From Aptenodytes patagonicus (Eukaryota > Chordata > Aves > Sphenisciformes > Spheniscidae), in NCBI RefSeq assembly GCF_965638725.1, contig NC_134952.1:67361424-67425423 (forward strand): a DNA stretch of 64,000 nt, given 5' to 3'. Of this stretch, positions 1 to 12,760 are shown piece after piece (the first letter of the stretch is position 1; each line of letters opens with the position of its first letter). A program made the translations under genes and the position numbers. The notes under the pieces are model-generated. The model did not search any database, was not told where the DNA came from, and worked only from the letters and a program-made list of their open reading frames with translations.

Positions 1-2284
1 ACCGCAAATGTGTCCATTATGGCATTCACTCTAGCAGGGAAATTGTGATGTTGTTGCAAGATTCCCTACAGCAGAGCTCCTGCCAATGATGATGAATAAT
101 CTCGGTCCATATGCTAGCTCTATAGAGCTCTATAGTACCAGCGTGCTCTCTTTCTGCTTCCTCAAAAACACGGAATATCTGAAGAACAGTAAAAGCTAAT
201 TAAAAATAGTTAATAGGTTAATCAGACTCAGTCTTATATTTATCTAATGCAGAGCACTGATTCTTTAGTGATGTAGCTTTGAGGCATTAGCACGAGCCAA
301 GAAAATGAATCAGACATTTAATGGAGATGTGGAAACGGAAATTTCTTGTAAGACTACAAAATAGCAAGCCAATAATGCACTAAAATATAATAAAGTTATC
401 ATTAAAATTCCACGCATGAAATGCCATCCTCTGTGTCCTCTCTCACTAGGCGATAAAACGAGGCAAAGCTGGCCAGAAAATTTTTCAGGAGCCAGGCCTT
501 TGGATACATCTCACCTGCTTTTTAGCATTCTTGTCCCAGAGTGTCTGCCTGCAGACCTCTGGTGACAGCCAAAGGCAGAGGCATCACTTCACGGGCAGCC
601 CCACTGTGGACCCCCTGGTTTGCTCTTTGGAGTGCCAAGGGCCATGAAATGCTGCCAGCTCTAGCTGGGAGGTGTACTGGAGACGTCAACCTAGGACTGA
701 TACCGCTTTGCGTTACTTATTTGGTCTGACCGCGCAGGAATGGTTTCTGTGGGTAACAGCTTCCCTTTTCCAGCCGGTGGCAAATGCTGTGAGCTCTGCC
801 TTCCCCGGGGGCTTCCAGTCACTTCTAAGGACACGCTCATGTCACTTTGCTGCTCTAACGCTGTGGTCCCCACATTCTGGGCGAATTTCTGTTTCCATTT
901 ACACTGAAGTGTATCCAGAATAACTGGGAATGGAGGCTGAGACTGTAATGAGACTGAGTGAAAACAGGAACTAGTCATTGCCTTTTTAAAACAGCTGCAA
1001 GGACAAGGAGGGTGTTGCAGGCTGCTGCTTACAGTCACCTCTGTTGCCATTTCAATATTTCTTTTGCTTTTCTTAAATGAGATGTTCAAGTATTTTCCAT
1101 ATCCTCAGTAAGGCAAAATATTTTTCTCCTTTCTGGAGCATTGAAAATATTTGATGCTGGAGCAGTGTCATTGCTTTTACTTTTGATTTGTGATCGTTGG
1201 TCCAGCCTGACCCCTGCTGGGGGAAAGCCAGGAGGAGAGGATTAAAAGTGCAGTATCCGTCTGTCGGGGATCCACAGGTTCACCAGAGACCATTCCTGGT
1301 GCAGTCCTGCTCTGAACCCCTCTCTCACCCCAGGCCCGTGTCCTGCTCAGGCTCTGCCCTCACTGCACTCTCCCCTCTCGGTAGTACCAGCTTTACCTGA
1401 AGTTTGTCCAGCTTACATCTGCAAAGACTGCCCACCGCCTCTGTTGTTATGCTGTGGTGTGGAAGCGACATATATCTATTTAATGTGGTCGCAGGGGCCC
1501 GCTGCAGGTGCACCCAGCGCTCTGCTGGCATCCTGGCTCTGAAGCCCTGCTAGCAATAGCCGTGTGGCATTACTGATTACCAGGTCTCTGTTTATCCTAA
1601 CTAATTAATGAACAACAGATTTCTCAACGTTGCCATGTTTGTCTATTCCTGTGTGGTGCTACCGAGAGCTGCAGCTGGCACAGATGTGCCCGTGATGTGA
1701 GTGAGTGTCCCCACGGCTGCAGTTGTTGGGTATGGGTCCTGGCACTACCCTAGCATTCACGTGAGCGCTTTCTTGATGTGGATAACCAGGTATGCTGTAA
1801 GGCTAAAACTAATGTCTGGCTTAACTTTGGTTTCACATTAACAGCAAAAATGTATGGAAATTTAACTGGCATAGCTGGAGCTTTTACATAGGTTCTTTCA
1901 CTCTGTGAGACAAATATATGTACGGTAGGCCATTGCTGGCTATCGATCTTTAAGCAGCCCCCCATGGAAATCATCAGAGAGAGCTTTGCTTAGAAATTGT
2001 TGGCACAGGGTGGTCCAGTGTCAGGGAACTGGAAATCGTTAAATTGATGATCTAAATGGGGATGGGAGGGAGAAAGTGGCGGCAGTAGCTATCATTATGT
2101 GCATATTTTTATGATTTTTAGAAAATCATATTTCAGCATTTTCCATCACATCGAAGGCTGACAGGTCCGCATTGATTAGCGGATTCAGACTAAATTATAG
2201 AGAAAATTACTGAGCGGTATACATCGTAACATGACTTTGTTTAAGAAAAGATCTTGCTTGCTTCGTTTCAGTTTCAGTGTAACA
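1..2284. other. intergenic DNA, no gene recognised
   Basis: Mixed-composition unique-looking sequence. The open frames are short, overlap on both strands and lack recognisable domains. A 10-bp tandem duplication that forms a 16-bp palindrome lies at 116-135. Nothing else here can be supported. Confidence 0.6.
116..135. repeat. 10-bp tandem duplication forming a 16-bp palindrome
   Basis: AGCTCTATAG occurs twice in tandem (116-125, 126-135), and as a result 120-135 is a perfect 16-bp palindrome. It has no known function here. Confidence 0.9.
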
Positions 2285-2660
2285 ACACGTCGAGGGCCAT
2301 CAGCGGTGTGCAGGCGCAGGGAGCGCCCAGGGAGCAGGGCTGGGGCACGGCGCGTCTCGGGAAGCCCCAGGCGGTTCCCCAGGAGCCGGCGGGTTCCCAG
2401 GGCTGCAGCAGGTCGCCAGCGCGGTGCTCGCTCCGGCAGCTCCACCTAGCGAGGAGCGCTCTCCCCGGCCGGCGGTTCTGGCTCTCCGCCGGCCCTCCGG
2501 CGCTGGAAACCACAGCGCTGTGTCCACAGGGCAAGGCAGGTCCTCCCTGTCTTCCCCATCCTCCCCGGTCCTGGTCCCACCAACCCAGGCCAGGGGTCCG
2601 GCGGAGGCAAGCTCTCCTTCAGCCCCGCAGCGGCAAGAACCGCCTTGAGCACCCGACTCT
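2285..2660. other. isolated CpG-rich block upstream of CDS1
   Basis: An abrupt rise in G+C and CpG content is seen, for example around 2345-2500, where CGGCGCG, GCCGGCGG and CCGGCCGG strings occur, flanked by AT-rich DNA. Open frames on both strands here are compositional, have no recognisable domain and contradict each other. The block could be a CpG-island promoter of an unannotated transcript or a distal regulatory element. I cannot decide from sequence alone. Confidence 0.5.
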
Positions 2661-5600
2661 CCTGGCCAAGCCTCCCGAGGAGTAAGCCTGGAAGAGAGAA
2701 GCCCTTCTCAGGGAAGGGCACGAGGAACGAGGTGGAAGCTTGATGCTTTCAGCCTCTCTCTTACAGCCTGCTGAAAAAACACCTCAACTAGTCTACAGGG
2801 GTTTTATCCCAAAATGAACTTTATCTCAACTGCCACCCCTAAGCTCTTTGCTTGTGAATCACCATAATGCACTTAGGTCACACTGACCTTCCTTTCCTCC
2901 GAGCCCCTTGCCTCACTTCTCTGAACCCGGGTGGGCTTAGCAAAGCCCTGCTGTCTTGGCCATGCTGGTCCTGGCCTGGCACAAACCAGTGACAAGAGGA
3001 CAAGTGGCCGGTTAGTCTCAGTGCGTGGGCAAATATCGAGGGCAGTCACTACGTGCTGCCTTAGGCCAGTCCCCCTGCCCCAGCAGAGCAGCAGAGCAGA
3101 CCCTGTGCTCTCCTTCCCACCACTGTAAAACCCTACCATGTCATGTCCTGCACAGAGGCTGGCTGTGCAGCTCTTTGTGTTGCTCTTTGTAACTTTATCA
3201 GAATATAATAAGGGAAGATACAAACTTATTTGTATAATCGTGAAGGACATGATGCTTCTGCCTGCCCTGTGCCAGCAGAGGCTGCTGTGCCGTAATGGAA
3301 GGGGCAAGAGTGTCTCTTCCTGGATGGGGCCAGGGCTGTAGGCTGCACCGTTGCTTTAGGTGTGCACCGTTGCTTTCCTTGGGATTTGCTGGAGCAGAGC
3401 AGCCTGGCAGCAGGTTGAGCAGCAGGAAGGAGTTACTTCCCTCCCTCCTGTCGATGTGCAGCACCATCCAGCCCTGCAAACTCCAGGTCACCTTACTGGC
3501 CCCAACAACGGCGTGGGGTTTTCTTACACGGGCTGTGAGCGCTACTCTATTGAGAGCTGAGCGGCACCTTCAGAGGCCTCAGGGGATATGGTGGCTTCTG
3601 CCAGGCTCAACCCCATTCTCCAGGGGAGAGGATGAAGTGCCTCGCGTGACAGAGATGGCAGGCCCACAGCCGGTCGGGGCTGCCAGGCTGGCCCCACGGC
3701 CGTAGGGAAGCGCAGGACAGCTGGACCTGCTGTCCAGAGGTGTGATGGGGAAAGCAGGGAGAATGTTGTGGAGTCTGGGAGCTGCTGAGGGAAGCAGGAA
3801 GACTGATGGTCAGATTTTTCTTAATAAGCTGAATCCTTAGGAGACGAGGGTTGTTCAGGGTTTTGTTTTTCCCCCTGTGCTTTCCTCTCTTTAGAGGATA
3901 GGAGATGCAGACCGCTAAAAAGCCTGCAGCTAGAAGGGGCAATTTCCTACTGTGAGAGTTTGAAACCAACTTCCCACCTCAGTTTGCAGTGGCATTGCCA
4001 AGGACTCCTAGGATAAAGCATGCTGCCATTTCTTTCCCCACAGAGGAAACTGTCGTTTTTCTACAGGTTTCTCAGTCATCTCTACCGGCTCCCACTCCTG
4101 TTCACATTCACGCTTTCCTTCTCATTTGTCATAACCAGTGGTGTCAACAGGAGTCATGTTCTGCAGCTTGCATGAACTTCTAGTGGTACTGGGGACAGGC
4201 CAGCAGGGAATGCTTGGGAATGCCTGGCTGCAGTAAGATACCCAGGGGTTTTGTCTCTTCTACCTCCAGGCATGTTCTTGATGCTTTGCTATCTTGAAAT
4301 AATTTCTTCCAGTACTAGCTTTGGTTAGCTGTCATGGTGGCATGAAGGATGCTGTTCAGAAAGCACTTTCTAAGTGTGTTGGTACAGTAGCTGGATGAAA
4401 AAGAATCTTCTTGTATTGGCGAACAGGGAATTTCTTTAGTTTGCAATTGCATGAAAAAAAACCGGATCGAAGAGTGAGTGAGCCTGAAGATACGGTTCTG
4501 GACTTCTTTCTCTTGTTTTGGCTTTGCACTGCAGGCTTCAGGTAAGCAGGCAGCCATCTGGCACAACAGTAGAAGCAGTAGAAAGCCACTTGCTGTGGTT
4601 GCTCTCCATTCCCATTTCGGCTCTTGCTCTTCCAGCAGTACCTGACTGAGGACCGGCCAGTTTGGTCAGAGCCCCAGAGTGAGCTAAAGATGCTAAGAAG
4701 CAGAACTGGTGCCTCTTTTGGGCAACCAGTACCCGATCCTTCTGGTGTTGCAGATCCCTCCTTCACCATGATCTCAGCATGAGGCAGGCAGCAGCTGAGG
4801 ATTTTGGGGGACAGGTAATAGGCTGATTAACCCCAGCTTCCTTGTCCCATTTAGCACACAGAGCGTGTCTCTAGAAGAAGCTGTCTGTTCAGAATCAAGT
4901 GCTTTTCCAATAAATCCAGCACCTCCAGGTAAGAAAAAGAGGCATAAGAAGAACTTGCCAACAGCTGCCCCCATGTGTGCTTAGGGCGGAGAGAAGTGAG
5001 ATCAGGAACAGGAGTGCTGTGGCATACATTGAGAAGTCACTAGACAAGATTTGCTGAGGGGCTTTCAACCACAATCCTGAAAACTTAAAAAAGAGAAGGG
5101 GCCTTGAGTCTCTGTCTTTTGTAGCTCACGTTTTCTTGGCTCTTTTTAGGTGAGGGGAAGACACTTCTCTCAACCTGTATTCCCCTAGTAAAGAGCTCAG
5201 GGTCTCATGTAACACAGTTCCAGTCCACAGGGTTTGGAGAAAGATGGTAAAGATGCCAAATTTCTTGTGTAATTTCTAGTGTATTTTTATGACTATACTA
5301 CTGGAAGATAACTCTCAGAGAATTCACCTAAGTGAATATGTAGGAGCACCTTTGTAAAGCACAAGATGTACTTCAATCTAAAGACTACCACAACAAAATG
5401 ACAGCAAACCAGGACTTTACAGGGCAACCTTTCCAGATCGTGACTGTAATACTTGGCTTAATTGCATCCTGCTGACTGCTCGCCACTTATAAAATACACT
5501 CTGAGCGTGCCATAATGCTCCGCCTGTCCCTTGAGATAAGATAGTAAGATGGTATTGCTGGCAAAACAGAGTGATATTTCATAAACTGCTAAAAATCAAT

Positions 5601-8600
5601 GGTGATATGCCTGCTCATGCCTTAGATGAACTTTTCTTATGAACTGGAAAGTAATAGGGTGGGTAATACTAGAGTTCGATTAAACGAAATGACATAAAAC
5701 TTCTTGAAAGCAGTAAAAAAAGGAGGGGAGCAAAGCCAGTGACAGAAAGCAGAGACAAGTGCAAGCTGTGCTCTGTGCACCACAAATCAAGTAAACAGTA
5801 AATACTTCACGTGGAAGCGTTACTCTGACCTGAGAATGGGAGAAGATGTTGCTGAAACTGCAGAACAGCTTTTGCCTCGGAATAAGAAGATGGCAAAATA
5901 CCCACTGATGGGACTGGGGCTCGGCCCCATATCTGGCATGTGGCGGAGCATGTTTCTGTCGCAACAGGACAAAATGGGGATTGCTCATAGTGCGGTAGGA
6001 AAGCCCCTTCCCTGAGAGCCCAGCCGTCAGAGAGATTTGTGGTCTGCTCAGTCACATAGAAAGAACCAGAATGACCTGAGACTGGAGGGGGAAAAAGTTT
6101 GGGCACAAGCACGGTCCCCTTGAGATTATGCAGAAGGGATTATCTCTTGCAGATGAAGACAGCTGGCTGCTAGATGCAGGCACTCGCGGTGTTAAGGTTG
6201 GTGCCAACCATATATATGTTAACATAAATGGTCTCCACCTCCAGTGAAACCGCTGGGAAGTGCACTGGGCACAATGAGTTTGCTTGGCCAAGTTTCTCCT
6301 CTCAAGGAGGTTTTGCCAGAGTGGTGGGGGCTGTGCAGGAGGCAATAGGTCTCCCCTGCCTCCCTCCTGCCCTGCCCGCTGTAGGCTGTGGGTTAGGGTT
6401 CCCAACCTTGTCCTGCGAGGGACCAGATGTCCCAGCACCCCCTGAGTCTGTGCCAGGCTGGTACCACTCTGACGGTGCTGGTGAGCTGCTGCGCGGCAGC
6501 CCCAGCTGTGGGGTCACCCGAAGGAACTAATGTGTATCTAGTGAGGCCTTTTTAAAAGCATCTTACAAAACTTTATGGAGAGTGGTTTGCTCTTCAGTCC
6601 TGCCCAAAACACCCAGAGAGTAAGCTAATTTCTCCAAAGACTTTGGACTGAATTCGGTGGGGAACAGCTGATTCTGTCAGTGCTACATTTTGAGGGACTT
6701 GTCTAGAATGGAGCCAGCTCCTCTTTTCTCTCTGGCAGTCATTTGCGTTTTGACAGAGTGGTGCCGCCAGTCCCTTTAAACGATCCGGTGATTATCCCTT
6801 CAGCCTTACCCAGCTGGAGTTGCAAAGGTATAGTCTCTACCCCCGGCATCAGCCGATCTGTTTCCTCATCAGGCTTGTCCCCACCTTTTTCCATGCCCAC
6901 ACACTCCTTGCAAAAGGTACCCCTGCCAGCAGTGAAGAGTTGCAAGCCGATAAATTATGGTATTCCAAGCAGAGGTTTGTATTAAAGGAAAGGATCTGCA
7001 TGGATAATATAACATACAGTGCATGTGAAATCACACAGGAAGGGTGTGTCACAGATTCATGGCATGTTCAGACAGTCGCAACAATTAAGTTCAAGAATTA
7101 ATTTCACATCTTATATGCAAACAGCAGCAGCTTGCCGAACACTCAGCACATATGAACCCTTTTTTGGGAAAAAGCAAGAGCATCCCAGGGATTATGGTGG
7201 GAAGGAAGGATCAAGAATAACTCAGTAGCTGTGCAATACTCAGCTGCTTGGACCAAACAGAAGGTGACAGCTGCCTGGGCAAAGGTTTCTGCAGCCAGAT
7301 CTTTCACAGTGGTCACTAGATTATGTTTCTCAGACTTTGGTGCTTAATTTGGAAATAATGAGGTCAGTTTCTTTTGTTGTTTTGTTTTTTCTGGCATACA
7401 AGTGGCCTACTTTATAAAGTTCAAATGTGCAAGTAACAAGCAAATAATTCTTGACCACAAATACCATGGACTATGATGTTTTTATGCCAGACTAGCAAAT
7501 GTAAACAGATTACATGATATGTTAACTAAACACAAAAGAATAATTCAGTGCTGTCAGTAGATTTAAATTACTAAAATATAGATACGTATGCTCTATTCAG
7601 GATGCCTTGGTAAAGCATCATTGGCTTTCGACCCGTGTTAAACCCAGCAAGACAGTATTAAAGCTCATGCTGTATTCATTTAGAGGGGGAAAAGCAGCCT
7701 CTTGATTGACTCATACACTCCTATATTCCAGTGCGGCTTTCCTTTCTCTCAGCATCTGAGTCTAGCGCTTAGAGCTGGAGGAGGATTCATCTCAGAGTGC
7801 ACAGGTTGTGTAATAACGAGCTTCTGACCTGGAATCTCAGCTTCAAGCGTATCCCGAGCACCTGGGCTCCAGAGCCCTGCTCCCACGCGCCGTCTCAAGG
7901 CAGTGCCAGGCAGTGTTTTGCAGCTCTCGGTTTTGTCAGGGGAGCACAGGGTATTAATAGCTCGCCTTTTGCTTTGGAGAACAAACACTCAGCGTGATCT
8001 GAGGCTGTTGTATTGCTGTTCTCTCTGCTTCTTTCTGGCTTGGTGTTATCCTCTTTATAATGATCTAGGGAAGCGAAAAGATTATAAATTGATTAAATGC
8101 AGCACATTACAATATCATTCATAATTAATATTATCTGAGGGGATACCGAGCAGTTGTTGACATCATTTGACATGGCTGTCTATGCTGACCAGTAGGTATC
8201 GACATTTTCCGCTTGTCTCACTTGTTCTGTGCATTGGTAGGAATCCGTTTAAAAAACACAAAAGCTGCAAACAAATTCTGTTTCCGAGACTGCCAGCAAT
8301 AGGGCTCCTCAGTGTTACGTCTGCAGATGTGCCGTTCTTTCCAGCATGCGTCTTGAGTGGGGTATCTTCTGTTCTTCAGCCTCCGAGCGGACAGGGGACC
8401 AGTTCCTTCCATTTGCTTCTGCTGCAGCAGCAACGAAGCAGCCCTGCTCTGCTTCTCTCCTGCACAAGGGGCTTTCTGTTGGTCAGCGGAGACAACAGCA
8501 GCCCCTAGCCGGCTGCCTTTCTGTCCGGAGGCTGTATGCGGCTTATGTAAGTGCTTTAACGCAGGGCTTATATAACTGTTTTAATGTCAGGGCTTTAGTT

Positions 8601-11600
8601 TTGCGTCTGCCTGTGGAGAACTCCCCCTTCTGTACGTAGGTCGAGGCACACAGCAGAGAGGCAGCTCCTGGCTAAGCAGGCAAGGCAGATCTGCCTGCCC
8701 TGGGTAACTGGAGTGCAGGGCAGGGGGGAGCATGGCCGCGGCAGGTGGTGCATCTTAACTTTGGGCACCTGGGGGAAGTGCAGGGATGTGCTTGCTAGGG
8801 GCTTTCCCGTGCTGCAGAAAATGTTGGGCCAGGTCGCTGAAGTTTGGGTTGTTTGCTGGCAGCTTTGAGCCACTAAATTCATGTGGGAATACAAGGAAAA
8901 GGCAAAGGCAAGACAGAGCAACAAAAACCCCTGAAGCCTCACACATCAAGATACTGAACTTCCATACAAGAGAGGTGATGGTATTTGCATATCACAAAAG
9001 TCGGCGGCTGACATGCTAATACCTTTGTGCGCAGAGAAGATGGAGGTTTCTGCCACACATTGTGAAACCACGCAGGATCACAACGCTTGGAGAAGTGATG
9101 TTACATTCCAGCCAGTGTAGTTACTTGCTCCAAAGGAACCTGAGTAACAGGGTGTTGACTTAGAAAATTCCCATCCGACCAGTCTAACCAGCTGCGATCA
9201 AGAGGCACACTGGGCTCCCATGACTGCAAGGGGCTGCAACCGAGAAGCGGGACAACCATGCTCCCATGCTCTGCTTGCTCTCTAAGCCCCCTTCCCCGCA
9301 GCTCTTCTGGGAGCCCCTTGCCTCTTTCCTCTGAGCTGGAGAGGCTTGAAACGCTTTGCTGCGATACAGCTGTTTCGCTGGCCCTCCTTGCATTTCTGAG
9401 TGCTCCGTGGGTGAAAAGGTGCATGGCAGCAGCAGGAGCACCCATCTGGGAGAGAGAAGGAGCAAAGCTGGGGCTGGGTTCCCGCCTGATCCCGCCAGTG
9501 CCCGGTCCTTGTTTTTAATTCTCTCTCTCCTGGTGGCCCTGCCCAGAAGATTGCTCATTCCCTCGCCCCACTGCCACCAGTTGTTCATTGCTTGCTCTCT
9601 TTCTTATTCCCGAAATGCAGTGACTCATCTTCTTGCACTTGCCTTGCCTCTGCTCATTAATATGTTTCAAGTACTTCACCTTTTCCTCCTTTGCCATTAT
9701 CATTACTTTCTTCCATCACACCTTTCGCTAAACAAATATTTTTTCCTCCAATCTTTTCTAGGTGAATTCTTTTCCCCTTCACTGTTTAGGTTAAGGATGG
9801 AGCAAAGATGTAGGAGAAATGGAGACTCTTACTCCTCTCCTGGATGGGACGTAAAGATCTGCTTAATGATCTTTATGCAGGTACTGAAGCATTGTCTCTG
9901 TCTTGTCGACTACAGAAGGGCCTTTTCTGTGGCAAAAGCGTAGCATCTAGTCATTCTCAGCCCTGTATTTGTTAGACCAGGCTTACCAGGAAGGTCTATA
10001 ACAAGGCACGTACTTCTTCAGCTAGACCCAACTGCTCTGTGGTGGTTGTAGGGCAGTTGGTGTCCATCCCACCCTGGGCTACAGACCCGCGTGTGGGATC
10101 TGCGTGCCGGGGGAAGCAGCCTGGATGTCTGCTCCACGCGCCAGAGCCACCACGGGTGGCAAAGCTGCGGAGACCAGACAAACCACTTCTTATTTTCTCT
10201 GCGCAGAGAAAATAAATTTTTATGCTTTCCTCTACACAGGTAGTCCCATTGCAGGGCCAACAGAGTAAATGCATGTCTTGCGCTTGAAATAAGGGAAACC
10301 ATGATTTCTTCTGAAAGCTTTGCTGGAGGAACGCTGGCAAGCAAAAACTCAATAGTAGAAACACACTGAAAGAGGAGAGAGTGAAAAGGACGCCTCATTA
10401 CCCATTGGGATCCACTCTACGCCCAGCTCACCCTGTATGGTTTAGGTTTCTTCCCTGCTGGGGAACTGTTTCCCACCCTCGCATATTCTGAGGAAGGAGA
10501 GCTGAGTTTTGACTCCATTTTCCCCCATAATATTTCACTTATGGAGAAATACATTCAGAATTATACTTAGTAAGAGTGAGGTGTTGGAAGATCCAGGCCA
10601 TATCGCCATAGCACTGATCTGCAGCAGGCTGCCACTGTCACGTTTGTCCATAAAGGACCCGATGGTAGAAACTGCCTCTGTGGCCTGTCTGGTCCGGCGC
10701 TGGGTCTCTGGTTTGCCTTCTGCCGGAAGAGCCCTTCTCTTAGTACACCAGGTTTTTGCACATGCTTGGGGATGCCGCAGGCATGCTATCCCCTGACACC
10801 GTCAGCGGTGCACGGGCAAAACATTTCACAGAAGTGGCTGTTCTTCCTGAACACCGGAGGGTCCGTGCTTCTCGGCAGTGAGGTCAGAGTCAGTTTATCA
10901 ACGCTATAATCCATGTCCACTCACAGCAGCTTGCTCTAACTTCCTGAACCGCGGTGTTGTCATTAAAAACATGCCAAGCATACCTTCGGAGGGACATAAT
11001 AATAATGTTGTTTACATAATAAAACTAAATCATGAAATAAAACCAATCAAGCCTGGTGAAACCAGTCACCATAGGGATAATGTAAATAATAGCAGACGCG
11101 GCTAGACGCTGCCTTGCAAGAGGTGCTGGTCCTGTGTTTGCAGACACAGTAAGCCAGCATGTGGACACCAAGGTGACATCTCGACTGAGTGTCTTTATGG
11201 GAATTCTCTGGGGCAGCCGGCTGTTGCCATGGCCAGACTGTCAGTAGCCATACAAACATGGTGGAGCGGGACAGGCACTGTAACAGGGTGGCTGGAGAAA
11301 TTCAGCAGGCTTTGGGAAGCGAAGGTAGTGTTTGCTCTCCTAATCACCTGGCAGCAGTGTGCTAGAGCTGAAAGGCACTCCAGCATGGTCATCTGAACTG
11401 GACCAGAGGGCTGGGATGGCACCAAATTGTGGCACGTCTCAGCAGACAGAGGTGATGTCCGGACAGCTCATCAGGTCACGGTGTTCTGCAGGGTCTGCTT
11501 GTCCCTACACAGGGACGCATCCCGCTTTGCTCTGCACCCAGGCCTGCCCCCGATGTCTCCCGCACAGGTGCAGCTCAGGTGAAGGGGGCCTGTGGACTGT

Positions 11601-12049
11601 GTGCCTCTCACACCCATCCTCTGCGCAGCTCCTGGAGTAGCCTGTCTAGTAAACAGTGGCTATTTTGAGAGGAAGATAGAGCTGACAGTGTAATACCTGT
11701 TACAGAGTATGTGTAACTGCCCTTGCAGAGCATTTTTCTTGACTGCGAACTCTTAGGCAGGTGCGTTACATTTCTGTACAGGCCGGTGGCACCACACCTG
11801 GCAGGGCACATGGCATGGTGGGGCAGGAACGGGGCAAGCACCAAACCTGCCTTTTTAAATGACCATACAGCAGGTGGGCATAAGTATCCCAGAGGAAGGC
11901 AAAGCACTCCACAGACAACCAGCGATGCCTGTGTGGGCTGCAGCACTGGCGTCCACGGGTGTTGACACAGAGCTGTACCAGGGCTGTGTGGAGATGCCTG
12001 CCCCCGTCGCCCCGGGGATTTCACCGACGGACTGCAGGCACGCAGCATG
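2661..12049. other. 5' intergenic DNA, no gene recognised
   Basis: About 9.4 kb without recognisable exon, RNA gene or full-length mobile element. Composition alternates between moderately GC-rich stretches (for example 8630-8760, 10060-10180) and AT-rich ones (7340-7620, 8060-8150). A 14-bp direct repeat occurs at 3344-3357 and 3363-3376. No open frame shows domain-like sequence. In amniotes as I remember them, the gene upstream of CDS1 is NKX6-1, so long-range regulatory DNA is possible, but nothing here proves it. Confidence 0.55.
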
Positions 12050-12310
12050 CCGGGGCCGTGCTGACACCCAGGAGAAAACAACCTGGAGGTCCACGCCCGC
12101 GTTGCAGGGGTTTGCGGGGAGGAGGCACGCGAGGGGGTGGCGGCCCAGGCGTGCGCCGCGGTTGCGGGTGCCCACCATCCGGCCCCCGGGAAGCGCCCAC
12201 GGGAAGCTTCCACACGGGAAGCACCGCCGCGGGCGGGGACCGGGCCGGGAGAACCGCGGGCCGGGCCGGGCCGGTCACGCCCGCCTCGCGCTACCCGCTG
12301 TCGGCCGCGG

Positions 12311-12350
12311 CCCCGCCCCGCCCCGCCCCCTGCGCCGGCCGGGGGCGGGG
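12311..12350. promoter_or_regulatory. clustered GC boxes (Sp1/KLF-type)
   Basis: Overlapping CCCCGCCCC motifs fill 12311-12330, and an opposite-orientation GGGGCGGGG lies at 12342-12350. They sit about 340-375 bp upstream of the CDS1 ATG, a normal distance for proximal elements in a TATA-less CpG-island promoter. Binding is inferred from the motif only. Confidence 0.6.
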
Positions 12351-12685
12351 CCAGTGTCGGGGGCGGAGCGCCGGGCGCACCTGGGCGACAAGGCCCCGCC
12401 TTCTCCGCCCCAGCCGCCGCCGCGGGGACGCGGACGCTTCTCCGCTGCCGGGGCGCTGGGGTCCGGCCGCGTCCCCGAGTCGTGGCGGCGGCGTCCGCAG
12501 CGAGAGCGCCCCCCTCTCCGGGGGAGGGTATAGCGCCAGGCTCCTCAGAGGAGAAGGAGGAGGAGAAGGAGGCGGCGGCGGCGGCCGGGCTCCGCGGCGC
12601 GGCCTCCGCGCCCTCCCCGTCCCGATCGGCCCGGCCCCGCCTGCGCCCGCTCGCCGCCGGGTGGGCGTTGGGCTCCCGCGGCGCG

Positions 12686-12760
12686 ATGTCGGCGCGGCGG
12701 CGGCGGAGGGCGGCCGCTGAGGAGGAGGAGGAAGAGGAGGAGGAGGCGGGTAGCGACAAG
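12686..12760 (+). CDS. CDS1: CDS1 exon 1 (residues 1-25, start codon)
   Basis: The ATG at 12686 has G at -3 and opens 25 codons: a short arginine run (residues 4-8), three alanines, then nine consecutive glutamates (residues 12-20) and AGSDK. The exon ends AAG|gtgagg in phase 0. The start was chosen because it is the first ATG in any frame for over 600 nt and gives a family-sized protein. The frame is open further upstream, but only without an ATG. This cytosolic N-terminus is the poorly conserved part of the family, and the acidic run sits where mammalian CDS1 is also acidic. CGG and GAG triplet runs make it prone to length variation and to sequencing gaps. Confidence 0.9.

Noticed and set aside
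2254..2721. Overlapping 75-143 codon frames on both strands
   Set aside because: These are products of a CpG-rich block; the frames conflict and none resembles a known protein.
9356..9943. 195-codon plus-strand frame
   Set aside because: No domain, no splice context and biased hydrophobic composition from a pyrimidine-rich stretch; probably chance.
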